64,000 nucleotides of DNA from Meconema thalassinum (GCA_946902985.2 OX336388.2:125341894-125405893), one strand, 5' to 3'; numbered from the stretch's first letter, positions 31,626 to 43,490 are shown. Notes: generated by a model from the letters alone, not told the origin. Numbers and translations are program-made.

Positions 31626-31984
31626 GTGAAACCAGGTCACGCCCGGCACCCTGGCTTTCAACTTGTGTCACTAGCAATAGTGAAATATTTTATCACTAAA
31701 CCAGCACTCTAATTTATGAATAAGGAAAGTTTATGTAAATGAAAATTTTAAGGATATCCATTTTGTTTTATGCATAATTGTTACACCAGTTTTAAGAATA
31801 AGAAATTTGGGCTACTGCCTGATGACCTCAATGTAAGGTTGAAACATGTTACAACTATTTAATAGATGTTCTTAATTTTAGGCGTTTTATTTTAAGAGAA
31901 CCGTGTCTCTGTGATAAATGCAATCTTGTGTTAACTAGGACGGCAACTGTCAGGTACAAAACATCGAAGTCCACTTTTCGGGTA

Positions 31985-32030
31985 GGAGCAGATGACCTCG
32001 TAGTTCCGCCCCTTAAAACAATAACTACTA
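31985..32030 (+). repeat. SINE 3' tail fragment
   Basis: GAGCAGATGACCTCGTAGTT then CCGCCCCTTAAAACAATAAC. Same module as 45801-45850 and 52755-52797. Confidence 0.65.
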
Positions 32031-32275
32031 CCACACTTTTGCATATGCATGAAATTTGGTGGGGAATAACAGTTAACTACTCACACCCCACTCAATTTAA
32101 TTGGGCACATTAACGTGTCGACCGAGTGAAAATGAATTATATTACTATGCTAAATTAATTCTTATACTAGCATGCCTTGTTCTGTTATATCTCGTTAATC
32201 TCAGATATGAGAAACATTCCGAATAAGTTTTCTCCCGATTATACACACCACCTCCAGGGAAATGGCGGGGCAATA

Positions 32276-32525
32276 CAGGGTGCCAGGAAATGTTCTCCGC
32301 AGTGGCTACGTGCAGCTGCGAGAGGTAGCGTCAGGGGCTGTGAGCTGTCGAAATCGTCAGTGTGTCTAGTTAGATTATTGGAATTGTGCAATTGTTAAGA
32401 ATGGCTGTGGTGAGTACAACGTTGACTGTTTTGATACAAGCGACAGCCGCGCTGCCAACGTAACTGGTGACGCTATCTCTCGCAGCAGCTTATAGGCACT
32501 GCGGAGAACATTCCCTGGCGCCCTG
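32276..32525. mobile_element. Mariner-type MITE (250 bp) with long inverted ends
   Basis: CAGGGTGCCAGGAAATGTTC then TCCGCAGTGGC on the left is mirrored on the right (GCCTATAAGC in the complement; GAACATTCCCTGGCGCCCTG). The inverted arms are about 65-70 bp. TA flanks both sides (32274-32275, 32526-32527). The loop is about 110 bp with no coding capacity. Its CAGGGTG end resembles the mariner end at 20398. Confidence 0.88.
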
Positions 32526-32527
32526 TA

Positions 32528-33369
32528 CCCTATTACAGTAAGCATGGGCGGTCCACCTATTCCAAACTTAAATATATCGGCTACCCGCATGCCAATGGTT
32601 ATTATTGCAGTTGACGACACGCAGCCAGTGAAAGAAGGAATGTGCTGAGAGTGAAACAAGTAGTGACAAACTGAATGTTTTTAGAGTCCGCGATAAGCAG
32701 TGAGCGGAAGACCTCTGAGGTTCAAACCCAACTGCCATCTTCTGGCGCGATATTAGTACTTCAAGTCCCGGACACCATCCCCGACCCTAAAAATTACAGC
32801 TACACACGCTACTGCAGTCACCACAGAAACTCAGGTTATCAGCCGCAGTGTACGTGCGGTAAGGTGGCTAGTTCCCTTTTACTCCTGCCACAGCCAACAC
32901 CTATTACTATTGCAAGGTGTTGCCACAGCATACGGCAGTATCAATCACACGGCTGGGAGACCCTTCCCCGAACCGAACATTTTTTTTTTTTATTATTATT
33001 ATTATTATTTTTTTTTTTTTTTTTTGACAGAGCTGGGAATTTAACCCAGGAACTGAAGGGTTGAGTCAATGTTCTAGTTGCGACAGCCAACGTATCCCCA
33101 GTCGGGGCTCTTGCATCCCTAAAACACTGCCACGGAGTCCCCACCCAAGGGATTACGAGGGTTTCGTGTGCGATTCCATTTTCTGTACACCAAATGTCTT
33201 GACCATTCTCTCCCGTTTGAACGAGACAATTCTGCAAAATAGGCCAGTTATACTTAAAAATTCAGCATTTTTACGTAAGACAAAATATACAATTCTTATA
33301 ATGAGCGACCACAAAACCAATATTATTTGTGCATTACCGGCAAATTAATTCGACAGACCATTCGAAATG
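32528..33369. other. Unassigned stretch with T-rich tract
   Basis: A T/TTA-rich tract lies at 32980-33025. The region after it (GAGCTGGGAATTTAACCCAG) has the look of a degenerate tRNA-like SINE head on the minus strand, but I could not delimit it. Confidence 0.4.
32980..33025. repeat. Poly-T / (ATT)n tract
   Basis: T run, seven or so ATT units, then a second T run; produces spurious lysine/asparagine-rich minus frames. Confidence 0.95.
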
Positions 33370-33528
33370 GAAGCTTGTAGTTGTACGAGACCGTTAATCC
33401 CTAGATCATGTGCCACGTTTAACCGCAGGACATGGCATTACACTTCGAAAATTTCACATGCATTGACCGAGAATCGAACCCGGTCCGCCTTGCTGGGATC
33501 TTGACCGCTGCACCACTATGCCCCTCAA
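33370..33528 (-). mobile_element. tRNA-derived SINE, family C
   Basis: Right side CACATGCATTGACCGAGAAT, CGAACCCGGTCCGCCTTGCT and GACCGCTGCACCACTATGCC is the head on the minus strand. The left side has ACGTTTAACCGCAGGACATG. Matches 5350-5542 and 23635-23820. Confidence 0.83.
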
Positions 33529-33649
33529 AAAAAAGACTCTTTCAAATCGCCATTGAAGAACTTACGATTATTTTAATAAGAGGTGTATTGACAACAGTTT
33601 GAAGGATTTGTGTTTACATTCAACACAACTTCCATTTAAAGCCCATGGC

Positions 33650-33868
33650 TGGCTACGTAGCGCAATGGTAATGTTCTCGCCTGCTGTTGCCATGGTTGCA
33701 GGATCTAATCTTGACGCAGTCAGTTGACATTTGAGGATGCGCAAATGCGTGGGAACCGTGTCAGTAGATTTACTATCACGTTAAAGATCCCCTTCGGGGC
33801 AAAATTCCGGCCCCCCGGCGGCGTCTTAAAAGGCACATTTGTTGAAAGGGACGTAAAACCAATAACAT
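33650..33868 (+). mobile_element. tRNA-derived SINE, another family
   Basis: Head GGCTACGTAGCGCAATGGTA with a degenerate B box (GGTTGCAGGATCTAATC). Body GGAACCGTGTCAGTAGATTT, ACGTTAAAGATCCCCTTCGG and CCCCCGGCGGCGTCTTAAAA, tail GGGACGTAAAACCAATAAC. No target duplication identified. Confidence 0.7.
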
Positions 33869-33884
33869 TAGTTTTCTATCCGAT

Positions 33885-34500
33885 GAGGCCTGCTATGGAC
33901 CACGCGCCAATTTCAATTCTTCGCTCTTAGTAGCTCTTCCCAATATTTCTTCATTCTTAAGACTATGCTGCTAATTTCTGCCCTCAAGCCATCTTCCCTG
34001 GAATCCTTCCATACCTAACACCTTTCAGAAAATCTATCCAGTGTCTTCTCTCATGTCATTTCTTTCTAAATCTTTCTTTCTTTACCTCTCGAATCCGGCT
34101 AGTCTTATCTTTTCTCCCGAAGGTACTTGTATACTGTATCCCTTTTGTTAATCTGGAATAATCCATTCCATAAATAGTTTGTCCAAAAAGATCAATCTCT
34201 CTTTCCTTATCGTTTCAGGTATGCTTTCTATAGTCTATTTCATCATTAGATTTGAATTTCCATACCTCTTGTTTTCAGCAGGCCTAAGATTTTTCTGATA
34301 ATTCTCCTTTCTGGTACTTCAAGTTTGTCGAATTTATAATTTAATTCCAGGCACTCGCATATAGGCATTCTGTTTTTACCACTGTTAAGATTTTTAGATA
34401 GGCACTTACTGTTCTGAATATTCTTAGTAATACCGTATGCTCTTTCCATCTTGTGTCATGAACATTATTCGTTCATTCAATTTCGCTAATCGGCCAACTA
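33885..34500 (-). pseudogene. RTE-type LINE fragment (copy B), C-terminal end
   Basis: Minus-strand frames give YGITKNIQNSKCLSKNL, ECLELNYKFDKLEVPERRII, RKILG, then DRSFWTNYLWNGLFQINKRD. This is the C-terminal region after the polymerase domain in RTE-like elements (L-x-KLE-x-x-ERRI-x-RKILGP is a recurrent block). The corresponding block also occurs in the next fragment at 34900 (LAKLERKERKILHIILGPDY), so these are two separate elements in the same orientation. Frames are broken by stops. Confidence 0.75.
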
Positions 34501-36110
34501 GGGACCACGATAAGCCTCATTTTACATTCTGGCATTTGCTCATTTTTTTCTTGATCCACATTGCCTTCATGAGCTCACTGTTTAGCACGACGTTCCTCTG
34601 TCCATTTCGCACCAGTTGTCCGTTTTTCGTCCTGGAAAGTCCCAAACGTCTTGATGGCTGCTCTATAAAGAGTTCGGTCTTGTGCATCTTCTGCTCGTAT
34701 CCCCATTTCTTTCAGATCTTTCTGGACGTTAACATACCATGGCATTGTCGTTTTCGGTTTTGAGTCGAATATACTGAAGATACGTTTCGTCCATCGGGAA
34801 TCGATCATCCGTCGCATATGACCGTAGAAGCAAACTCTGCGTTTTCGCATTGTGTCTGATCTTCTCTATCCTCGAGTAAACTTCTTGCCTGGATTTTCTG
34901 ATGTAGATGCCATTTTTATAGTCTGGGCCAAGTATGATGTGTAGGATCTTTCTTTCTTTTCTCTCTAACTTCGCGAGCAAACATTTCTCGGATAGGATAA
35001 GGCATTCAGATGCATATAGCGGTACTGGTTTGATGACTGTTGTAGTGACGAATTTTTGTGTTCATAGAAAAGCACTTTTTGTTATATATGTTGCGGGTGG
35101 TTTGAAAAGCGACTTCCATTTTCTTGATTCTTGCTTCTATGGCTTCCTTGTCAAGGCCATTTTGCTGGATTCATTCCCCAAGATATTTAAATTTATTAAC
35201 ACGGTTTATCGTTCCATATTTGGTGTTTAGTTGTGCTGTATCATCCTTGATGTTCGACATTACTTCTGTCTTTTGAAAGGAAATTTGTAATCCTGTTTGT
35301 TCTGCTACTTCAATATATTGACCTGTTCTGTTGCACTTTCGAAATCTTCTGTCATCAGGGCTATATCATCAGCGAATGCTAAGCAATCTATTTCCACTCC
35401 GTTTTTCTTCGTCCCGATCATTAAAGGTTTGTAAAGGCCTCCTTTTAACTTCTGTCGCCAATTCTGTATTACCTTTTCAAGCACGCAGTTGAACAACAGA
35501 GGTGACAGGCTATCTCCCTGTCGAACACCTGTCTTGATTTCAAAGGGTTCAGAGATACATCTTTGGAATTTGACTTTGGATGTGGTATTAATTAGGGTTG
35601 CCCTTATTATCGCCAGCAGTTTCATATCGACTCCCATTTCTGCAAGTATGTTAATCAACACATCACGGTCGATGCAGTCGTACGCTTTCTTAAAGTCTAC
35701 AAATGTCGATACATACGTTCGACCTCTCAACACATAGTACCTAATTATGGTTTTTAGGTTAAAGATTTGTTCTGCAGTCGATCGGCCTTTCATAAAAACC
35801 CCCTTGGTATTCTCCGAGTTTGTGTTCAACTTGCTGTTCCAGTCGTTCAAGGATGGAAAGTGACAGGATCTTGTAAGCTACTGACAGAAGAGAAATACCA
35901 CGGTAGTTGTTCACATCTCTTGTATTTCCTTTCTTGTGTAAAGAATGGATCAAAGCTATCTTCCAGTCCTCGGGGAGTTGTTCTGTCTCCCATATATCTA
36001 CAATGGTTTGGTGTAGGATGTCAATTGCTTCTTCTGGGGCATGTTTCCACAGTTCTGCAATCATGGAGTCTTCACCAGGAGCCTTGTTATTTCTCAACAT
36101 CGCGATTTCA
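34501..36110 (-). pseudogene. RTE-type LINE fragment (copy A), reverse transcriptase
   Basis: From the right: NNKAPGEDSMIAELWKHAPE, LPEDWKIALIHSLHKKGNTR and DVNNYRGISLLSVAYKIL (RT block 1), FVDFKKAYDCIDRDVL (catalytic D), GVRQGDSLSPLLFNCVLEKV, and CLAFADDIALMTEDFE with the FADD catalytic pair. Towards 34575 follow LAKLERKERKILHIILGPDY, RKRRVCFYGHMRRM and FGTFQDEKRTTGAKWTEERR. The frame shifts several times. The 5' part with the endonuclease is missing; a 5' truncation at about 36110 fits target-primed insertion. Confidence 0.88.
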
Positions 36111-39100
36111 TCGCGATTTGAACATTATTATTATTATATTATTATAGCCCGTCACTCAAAATACCTGTCAAGGGGATGGAAGATCAATTACATCCCATTC
36201 GCTTTACAAGCCGGTGGGACTCCGTTAGCCGACGGAACTATTGGCAACTCAAACTAACACTTGGGGCGCTGCGGTCGGTCTGGATAAGTAGGGTAAAAAT
36301 ACTCAATAACATGCGTTTGATGTGGAACACTTTATTCTTCGGTTATAATCAATAAATGTGGTCCCTAAAATAATGACAGTTATTTTCAATTATATATATG
36401 TATAAATGTGCGATACACGTGATCTAATTTGTGAGTTCCACTGGAGTTTATGTGTCAATTGCATATTATTAAGCATCGGTTGTCTGCTGGTTATTTGTTT
36501 TTGTGCAGTTCGAGTCATGGCGCTGTTACGTTTAAAAGCTGTATTTGAGTTTGTTCACTGTACCATAGACTCTAGAAATTATTTACTGCTTGGTAGGGCG
36601 AAGGGATGAGTTTAACTTGTATTAAAACTCGGGATAGACAGGAATTTCTTGATTTGGATGGTAGGTATTAACCCTGCGAATTCAAATTAGGCCTATATGA
36701 CTCGTAGTGGAATGACTGATATCGCAGAGCGAGGAGATTGCGGTTGGTAGGGTTATTGGAAATGAACTAGGTAGCGGGGAAGGATACCTGACTGAAGAAG
36801 CTAGGCTGTTCTCGGCTGGTGTAGGTTTGGCTGCCTTGGTACGGCTTGGCTCGGCGAGACTGTGCTTGGCTGTCTAGGTGCGGCTTGGCTGGGCGTAAGT
36901 GAACAACCCGTCCTGTCGTCAGTGAGTGTAGTGGTGAGTGGTCCAACCCGCTCTTGTTGTCCGTATTTGCTATCGTCACCTTTCGGCCTTTGCTATTTGC
37001 ATCTTTTGGAAAGTGATGAAAACGTATATCCGCAGCCCTCTTATACATCGACTTACAGCCGTAAACTGAGCAATATACTTTGCTTTTACTAGTTTTGCAC
37101 TCTTATCAACGAGTAAAACATTACTTATGTATAAATACGAAGAATTTACCACGATCTGCTTACCAATACAAGACACCATATACAAACAGTCACCACGTGA
37201 CAAATGTACCCTACTTGGTAGGTTTCTCATTTTTACCGCTAGATGTCATATCAGATAGCTGGAGTTGCCAATAAGCTACTATGATTCATGTCGGGGAGCG
37301 GTAATGCTCGGAATTGCTGCGATCGACCTGGTCTCGCCTTGCCCTGGCTGGGCGATGAATGAGAACAGTCCCTTACTCCTACGCCAGAGATGCAGCGAGT
37401 ATTCTGATGAGTTCATTCTCAACTAAGAACTTAGAACGATTCACAGCATTTTCTAGAAGCACCACAAGGGGATAGATCGTCATTTTGAACCTTTTACTCG
37501 GGAGCTGTTGCTATGAGCTGCAAGATAATGGATTTCCGATCATTGGTTCGTATCTCTCAAGTTTTGGGTCCTCTACCAACTGTATAATTGGAGCTGAACA
37601 TATCCACAAAAGAGGACGTTTATGAAGCAGGTGAACGATAACTTAAACTGTATCTAGAATTGTCATCTTAGCCATTGACGACACGTTTACGAAGGACATT
37701 CTATCGGTTTTTGATCTGGACTTGTTTTGTTAGGAGATTTGTTTAATTCATTTTATATCTTTACCTTTGATATTTGGTTATTATTTGCACAAGCGTGAAG
37801 GGCTCGCATAGCTGTAGTTTGCGCTTTTAATACATCTAAAAAAAAAAATGGTTTACCCTATACAATGGAGACACCCTACATTAGTTGCTACCCAAATTTT
37901 AGACAATTCCATGAGAGGTCTTAATTGAGTTGTACCTTTCAGACAACTATTCTCATTCAGATTGTGTACACACTTACTCTGCGTGTGCTAGGACAGCACT
38001 TCAGTAACCGGGTACTTTCTTCTCTCTTACTTCGGAATCTGACTTCTTGCTAATAATATTTATCTATATTACAGTTTTCTTTTGCTGCTTTTTAGTTGTG
38101 CCCAATGAATTGGGCGGGGTGCTAATTATAAATATGTAAACACAATCCTGGAAAAATTACATGCATTCGTTAATTATCACATTTAAGTGTAGACCAACTG
38201 AAAAACAGCAAAAGACAATTTGTATAAAAGAATGGCTTCAAATTTCCACATTTATAATTACTGATCTTAATACCAAAAAATATGGTAACTCGCCATAAAG
38301 CTTATTCAACCACAAAAAGAGCGAGACTATTGTACCGCAGCTACCCCTTGGGTGAGGACTAAGAAACCTATAATTCGAAGCCAGCAGAAAATAGATACAT
38401 CAATTCAGGTTAGTATAAATTATTGTTACATATTTCTCCGGAACCTAGACTCGTCTTTTGATACCGTTTATGCTCTTAGGCGAGTTAAAATAATTTACAT
38501 GAACTGTGATAAGCCCGATGATATGATCTTAGCTATTGGGTGGACATTTATCGCCCCCATGCTTTTTCTACATTAAGGTCCGAGGATCGTAGTTTGTCGT
38601 GACTGATACTACTGTTGAGATGTTCGACTGGATATCTGGTGCGCCTGATAAATTATATGAGAAATTGTGAATTATTTCGTGCGCCACCCTGCATACCTTA
38701 GTGTAATTTTGTCTTCAATATTTAATTGATTCTAGTATCCTGACGATGTACGCTTGACGAACGAAACATGCCCTTTTAATTGGATACAAATCCCTGTTGA
38801 AATGTAACATTCAACAGTAAATACCTGACATTTCTTGGGGAGAGTTTATGAAGCAAGTCTGCTTGTGGTGTAACACACTGTATGTACTCAGATTATCCAT
38901 GCCTACCGAAGAGAGTTCTCTTGATATTTAAACATTCAGCAACACAGTTGCTTAGGAAACAAATTTATTAACTGTATACACTGCAGGGACTGGCTGAAGA
39001 GTAAAGATTTTTTGCTTTCGGAACATGTCAAATGGAATACATGAGAAGAACCCTGTCAGAATGCACAGATGTTCCGGATGTCCGAGGTTTGACATGTACT

Positions 39101-39820
39101 GTAGAGCAGACTAACTACAGTAAAGCCATCATTACTTCTGACTTGACGTTTCAGTGCTAGGCTCGAGTTTCGTTCGCTAAATCGCGACATCGCCAACGAA
39201 ACTAAATTTGTCATGATATATCGATTTGAATGGCTGCCTGTGATTGTCTAGTTCAAGTGATTTTCCTTCTGACCGCTAGGTAACTAGAGTAACACAAACG
39301 TCAAGTGGGAAGTAATAATAGCTGTACTATAAAGCCTCTTCCCCCGGCTCCTAGGAGAAATTTTCCTGAAAGGAATGCTGACTTCGCGCATTGGAACATC
39401 CTCAGATGCCAACTGATTGTGTTGCGATTCGATCACGCAACCTTGAACTAGGGAAACCAACGCCTTCCAGATCAATAATTTTAAGTCCACAATTCCCTGG
39501 GCTGGACTTTCCCATTACCAACCGCAAATACACGTACGCCAGTCGCACGTCACAGCGGGACAAGCTCGTCCGAAAATTTAGAATTCCATTACATTCAAAT
39601 TTGTGTGTTCGCATTCTTTGGGAGTTCTTGCCACTTCGCTCCGATAGCATGGCTAGCGTAAGTTTTGCAACATACCTTGTCTCCACCATCGCCACGAATC
39701 TTGTGGCCAATTAAACGACAGCGTTTACACAAGCATCAACTGTCAAATCCAATCGACAGAGAAAATTCAATTGATAATATTGTGTTTCAAGAAATGTTTA
39801 AAAAGGAGCCTAAGGATAAG
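36111..39820. other. Long unassigned stretch (3.7 kb)
   Basis: I recognise no gene, transposon end or SINE here, other than a short ATT run at 36122-36145 and a foldback-terminus-like piece at 38187-38250 (GTAGACCAACTGAAAAACAG, then ATGGCTTCAAAT). A motif CTGACGATGTACGCTTGACG lies at 38740. Open frames are short and have no recognised domain. Host regulatory or intronic sequence is possible. Confidence 0.4.
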
Positions 39821-39826
39821 CTGCTA

Positions 39827-39985
39827 GTTAATTCGTTTTAGGGGCTTTGAGCATCTATGATCAGCCTCTTGTACTTTGGTGTGTTCAATGTGTCTGATAA
39901 CCCGTATTTCTGCGGTAACTAGCATGTGTAATTATTAGGATCAGGAATAGTGTAGATGCCCTGGGACACGAAATTACTTACTATA
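39827..39985 (-). repeat. SINE fragment with shared 3' module
   Basis: TTAATTCGTTTTAGGGGCTT, GTACTTTGGTGTGTTCAATG and TGTCTGATAACCCGTATTTC resemble the 58806-59069 SINE 3' part, followed by TTAGGATCAGGAATAGTGTA, also shared with it. No tRNA-like head. Confidence 0.65.
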
Positions 39986-40019
39986 TCGACAAATTGCTGA
40001 CGGGACTGTGGTAACACCC

Positions 40020-40037
40020 GGGGGGGGGGGGGGGGGG
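40020..40037. repeat. Poly-G tract
   Basis: Run of 17-18 G. Confidence 0.95.
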
Positions 40038-40534
40038 ACACAATAGCCAAACTGTCAGTGTTCCGATAACTATTTGACGCACACAGCTATGGCGCAGGGT
40101 ACTAGGGATAAGCAGAATTCGCCCTCTTTATGGGAAAAAGGGTGTAAGTCAAAAGAATACCAAAAAGTTCTGATAATTAATTCCCTGCCAAACAATTGCA
40201 TGCTCTCAGTTTTTTTATTCCGTTTTGCCCTAACAAGAACGAATTTGTATTTTTCCGATTAGTCTTGATTATTTAATACAGCATTTATCACTCTAATTCC
40301 TCTTTGTCTTTTGTCTGTACCAGCAATATTTGTTTCCTTTTATCCAATAATCCAACACCCTTAACCCTAGAACGGAAGCGGTAATTGCAATGTTATCGGT
40401 AGCGCTTCGCATCGGCGACGATTACGATTCTAGAAACTGAAAATAATATATACGTCAACTTTTATTTCACTCTAGGCTAGCAGAATGGATACTTCTTTTA
40501 ACAATTTTGTTTGATTAATTATTTGACTAATTTT
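40038..40534. other. Unassigned stretch
   Basis: Nothing recognised before the LINE 3' end. Confidence 0.4.
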
Positions 40535-43490
40535 GTATTTATTTATTTATTTGGAATTTGAGATCGTGTTTACTTCATCATCTTGCACAGTTTCCAGCCA
40601 CTGGCCGGGTCTGTTTGGAACAAGCCTCTGCAACGTCTTCTGTCTTCCCACCATCTCTCAGCCTCCACCCTTGTCCAGTCTTCTCTCTTGCTCACGCTTT
40701 CTTCCACCCCCTTCAACCACATGTCACTTGGTCTTCCTCTCGGTCTCTTTCCTTCCCACTTCGTCTCGTGTACTCTCCTGGGTATCCTCTTCTCCTCCAT
40801 TCGTTTTACATGTCCATACCATCTAAGTCTAGATTTCTCTATACCATCCTGTAATGGTCCTCTCATTTCTTATTCTGTCCATCTTTGTAGCTCCAATATT
40901 GCTTCTCAAGAACCTCATCTCACTGGCCTGTATTTTGCTCTTCTCCCTTCCTTTCATAACCCAGGTCTCCGAGGCATACGTCAGGATAGGGACATAGTAC
41001 GTCCGATATATGATCTTTTTGCTGTTTTGAGGGACATATCCTTGCTCCATAACATGCTTCTCACACTCCTCCGAACGTCTGCCTGCCTCCCCCGCTCATT
41101 TATTTCTCTATCGTTTCTTCCATTCTCTTGTATCAGGCTTCCCAGATACTTGAAACTCTCCACTTTCTTCAGCTGTTCCCCACCAATTGTTATTCCCGTT
41201 GTTGTGATTCTTTCCTTCTTCCTTGTTGTGATCACCATCTCACTCTTATTTATGCTAAATTTCATCCCATATCCTTGTATTATTCCTTCCCACACGTCCA
41301 ACTGTTCCTGTACCTCCTCGTTTCCCCAAATCATCTGCAAACACCATTGCTTTCATCTTTCCTTCCCCAATTACTTGTGCCACTCGGGTCATTATGTCAT
41401 CCATCACCACAATTAAAAGTAACGGTGACAGTGCACTTCCTTGTTTTAGGCCGATACACTGTTCCAGCCAGTCTGATCTCTCTCCTCCCACTTTCACACA
41501 GCTCACTCTTCCCTTGTACATCTCCTTTATCCTCTTTATAGTCCATTTCTCTAATCCTCTATCCTCCAGGGACTTCCATACTTTGTTTCTGCATACACTG
41601 TCATATGCTTTCTCAATGTCCAGGAAGGCCATCAGTAGATCTGTTCCATACTCATAGTGCTGTTCTTGTAACTGCCTTACAGCAAAAATCAAATCCACTG
41701 TGGACCTTCCTGCTCTGAAGCCATGTTCTTCCCTCAACCCTCCTGCTATCCTTGTCTTAATTCTCTTTTCCAAAACTTTCTCGAAGATCTTTGCACAATG
41801 ACTCATCAGTGTTATTCCCCGATAGTTTCTGCAATCTGTTCTACCTTTCTTGAAGATCGGGACAATTCCTTTTTTCCAGTCCTCTGGGGTCTTCCTTTCC
41901 TTCCATGCTGTCCTCATCACTCTGAACAACCACTGTATCCCCACCTCTCCTGCTGCTCTCACCATCTCCACACTCAACTCATCCACACCCGGTGCCTTCC
42001 CTCCTTTCATCTTGTTCACTGCATCTTCCACTTCTTTCCATGTTAAGTCCTTTTCTGTTTGCAGTTCATCTTCCTCTTCCCCGATTTCTTCCTCACCATC
42101 TTTTCGATTTGGGTTCAGAAGTTCTTCAAAATATTCTTTCCACATTTTCTTCAGTTCTTCCCTATTTTCTATCTCTTGTCCCCTTTTGTTCACCATTCTA
42201 ACATAATCCGTAGGATCCTTCCGCCTCTTATTTTTTTACCATCCCATACAGGACCTTTTTTGTACCTTCACTATCCTCCATCATCTTTGTCCACTCTTCC
42301 ATCCACTTTCTTCTCTCCTCAGCCACTACTCTCTTCGCCTCCTCCTTTCTTTCCTGGTACTCTTCTCTTGTCTCTACCGTCCTATTTTGATACCACCTCC
42401 TAAAGGCTCTATTCTTTTCCCTTACTATATCTTTTGTCTTCTCATTCCACCATGGTGTTTCCTTCCACCTCTTTTTACTACTTGTCCTCCCACATACTGC
42501 TTCTGCTGCACCTACTAGTGTCTTCTTAAATCTAGCCCATTCCTCTTCCACCACTCTTTCTTCATGTTGGAATTCCTTCCTTTACCATTTTGAGGTACTC
42601 GACCCTTCTATTCCCTTCTTTTAGTTTCCATATCCTTATACGTCTTTCCTGGTTCTCAGTCCCTTTCTTCTCCTTACTCCCTCTCAGGTTCATTACCAGC
42701 AATCGATGGTCGCTATCCAGGTTCTCCGTTGGTATAACCTTGATGTTCGTGATGTTCTTATTTAGTTCTTTCTCATACAGTATAGGCCTATAGTCGACCA
42801 CCAACTTCCTGGTCAAGTCATCACTGTACCATGTGATTGTGTGGCTCTCTTTTCTTAAACCAGGAGTTCCCAACTAGCAGGCTGTTCCTCTGGCTGAAGT
42901 CCAACAGTCTCTTTCCTTCCTCATATCTTCCGTCCCAACCCTCGGGTCCTAGAACACTCTCATAACCTTGTCTTTCTCTTCCTACATGGGCATTCAGATC
43001 ACCCATAACAATCATATTTCTTCCTACCAGCTGCTTCTGCAATTCCTCTTCAAACTCCTTCTCTTCAGAGGCGCAGCCTACTTGTGGAGCATACACTTGC
43101 ACTATTTCTACGGTCTCTCCCCTCAGTGCTACTGTCACTTTCATCATCCTATCACTTATTCTCCTCACTTCTTTTAAACCATCTCGTATTACTACTCCCA
43201 CTCCATTCCTCTTTCCCTCTTCGTTCCCGCTCCAGTACAGTGTATAGCCTTTTCTCAGTTCTCTCCTTCCTTCCCCTTTCCACTTTGTTTCTGCCAATCC
43301 CAATAAATCCAACTTCCTTCTTTCCATCATATCCACTATCTCCTCCACCTTCCCCGTCAGCGTTCTTAGGTTTAAAGTTCCAAATCTTAGTCCGTGTGTA
43401 CAGCCGTGTCGTCGTCTATTAAATCCATCATGTCCCAGGCTCGTTCCATTTTTGAAAGCATTTGGTTTCATCCTCTACTGGCTTGCTGGG
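40535..43490 (-). mobile_element. Near full-length APE-type LINE
   Basis: A 2.9-kb minus-strand element with one long coding region. The 3' end at the left is a short (AAAT)n tail (complement of TATTTATTTATTTATTTGG at 40535-40553), a common LINE terminus. No LTRs are present. The 5' end is approximate and no target duplication was found. Confidence 0.8.
40550..43471 (-). pseudogene. LINE polyprotein: endonuclease plus reverse transcriptase, about six frameshifts
   Basis: Order on the minus strand: endonuclease FGTLNLRTLTGKVEEIVDMM, LLGLAETKWKGEGRRELRKG, VVIRDGLKEVR, VYAPQVGC, MGDLNAHVGRERQGYESVLG (43.4-42.8 kb), and SDHRLLVMNLRG near 42.7 kb. A basic linker follows. Then reverse transcriptase: KGGKAPGVDELSVEMVRAAG, NYRGITLMSHCAKIFEKVLE, HGFRAGRSTVDLIFAVRQLQ, FLDIEKAYDSVCR, GLKQGSALSPLLLIVVMDDI and MVFADD (41.3 kb). 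The C-terminal part has RLRWYGHVKRMEEKRIPRRV and RPRGRPSDMW. Successive open segments begin near 43471, 42873, 42554, 42196, 41340, 41050 and 40866 in different frames. The motif order is that of APE-endonuclease non-LTR elements, perhaps near RTE/Proto2; clade uncertain. Confidence 0.92.

Larger units (their letters stand above)
30575..31883. mobile_element. Second foldback element, arms of about 220 bp, interrupted
   Basis: The left arm starts AAAATTAAGAACATCTATTC and includes TTTCAACCTTTCATTGAGGA. The right arm is its inverse, ending GATGTTCTTAATTTTA. After the inserted Helitron (30686-31112) the left arm resumes (TTTTCATTTACATAAACTTT, CCTTATTCATAAATT) and again matches the right arm in inverse. 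The loop, about 31226-31677, holds a family B SINE. No coding capacity. It shares no clear sequence with the foldback at 15606. Confidence 0.85.

Noticed and set aside
32941..33237. Minus-strand frame with lysine and asparagine runs
   Set aside because: Product of the T/ATT-rich tract; no domain and no homologue recognised.
35489..36257. Plus-strand frames of 82-126 codons
   Set aside because: Antisense to the RTE reverse transcriptase at 34501-36110.
40583..42403. Long plus-strand open frames (up to 277 codons) rich in Ser, Leu, Phe and Pro
   Set aside because: They are antisense shadows of the minus-strand LINE polyprotein, which carries all recognisable motifs.
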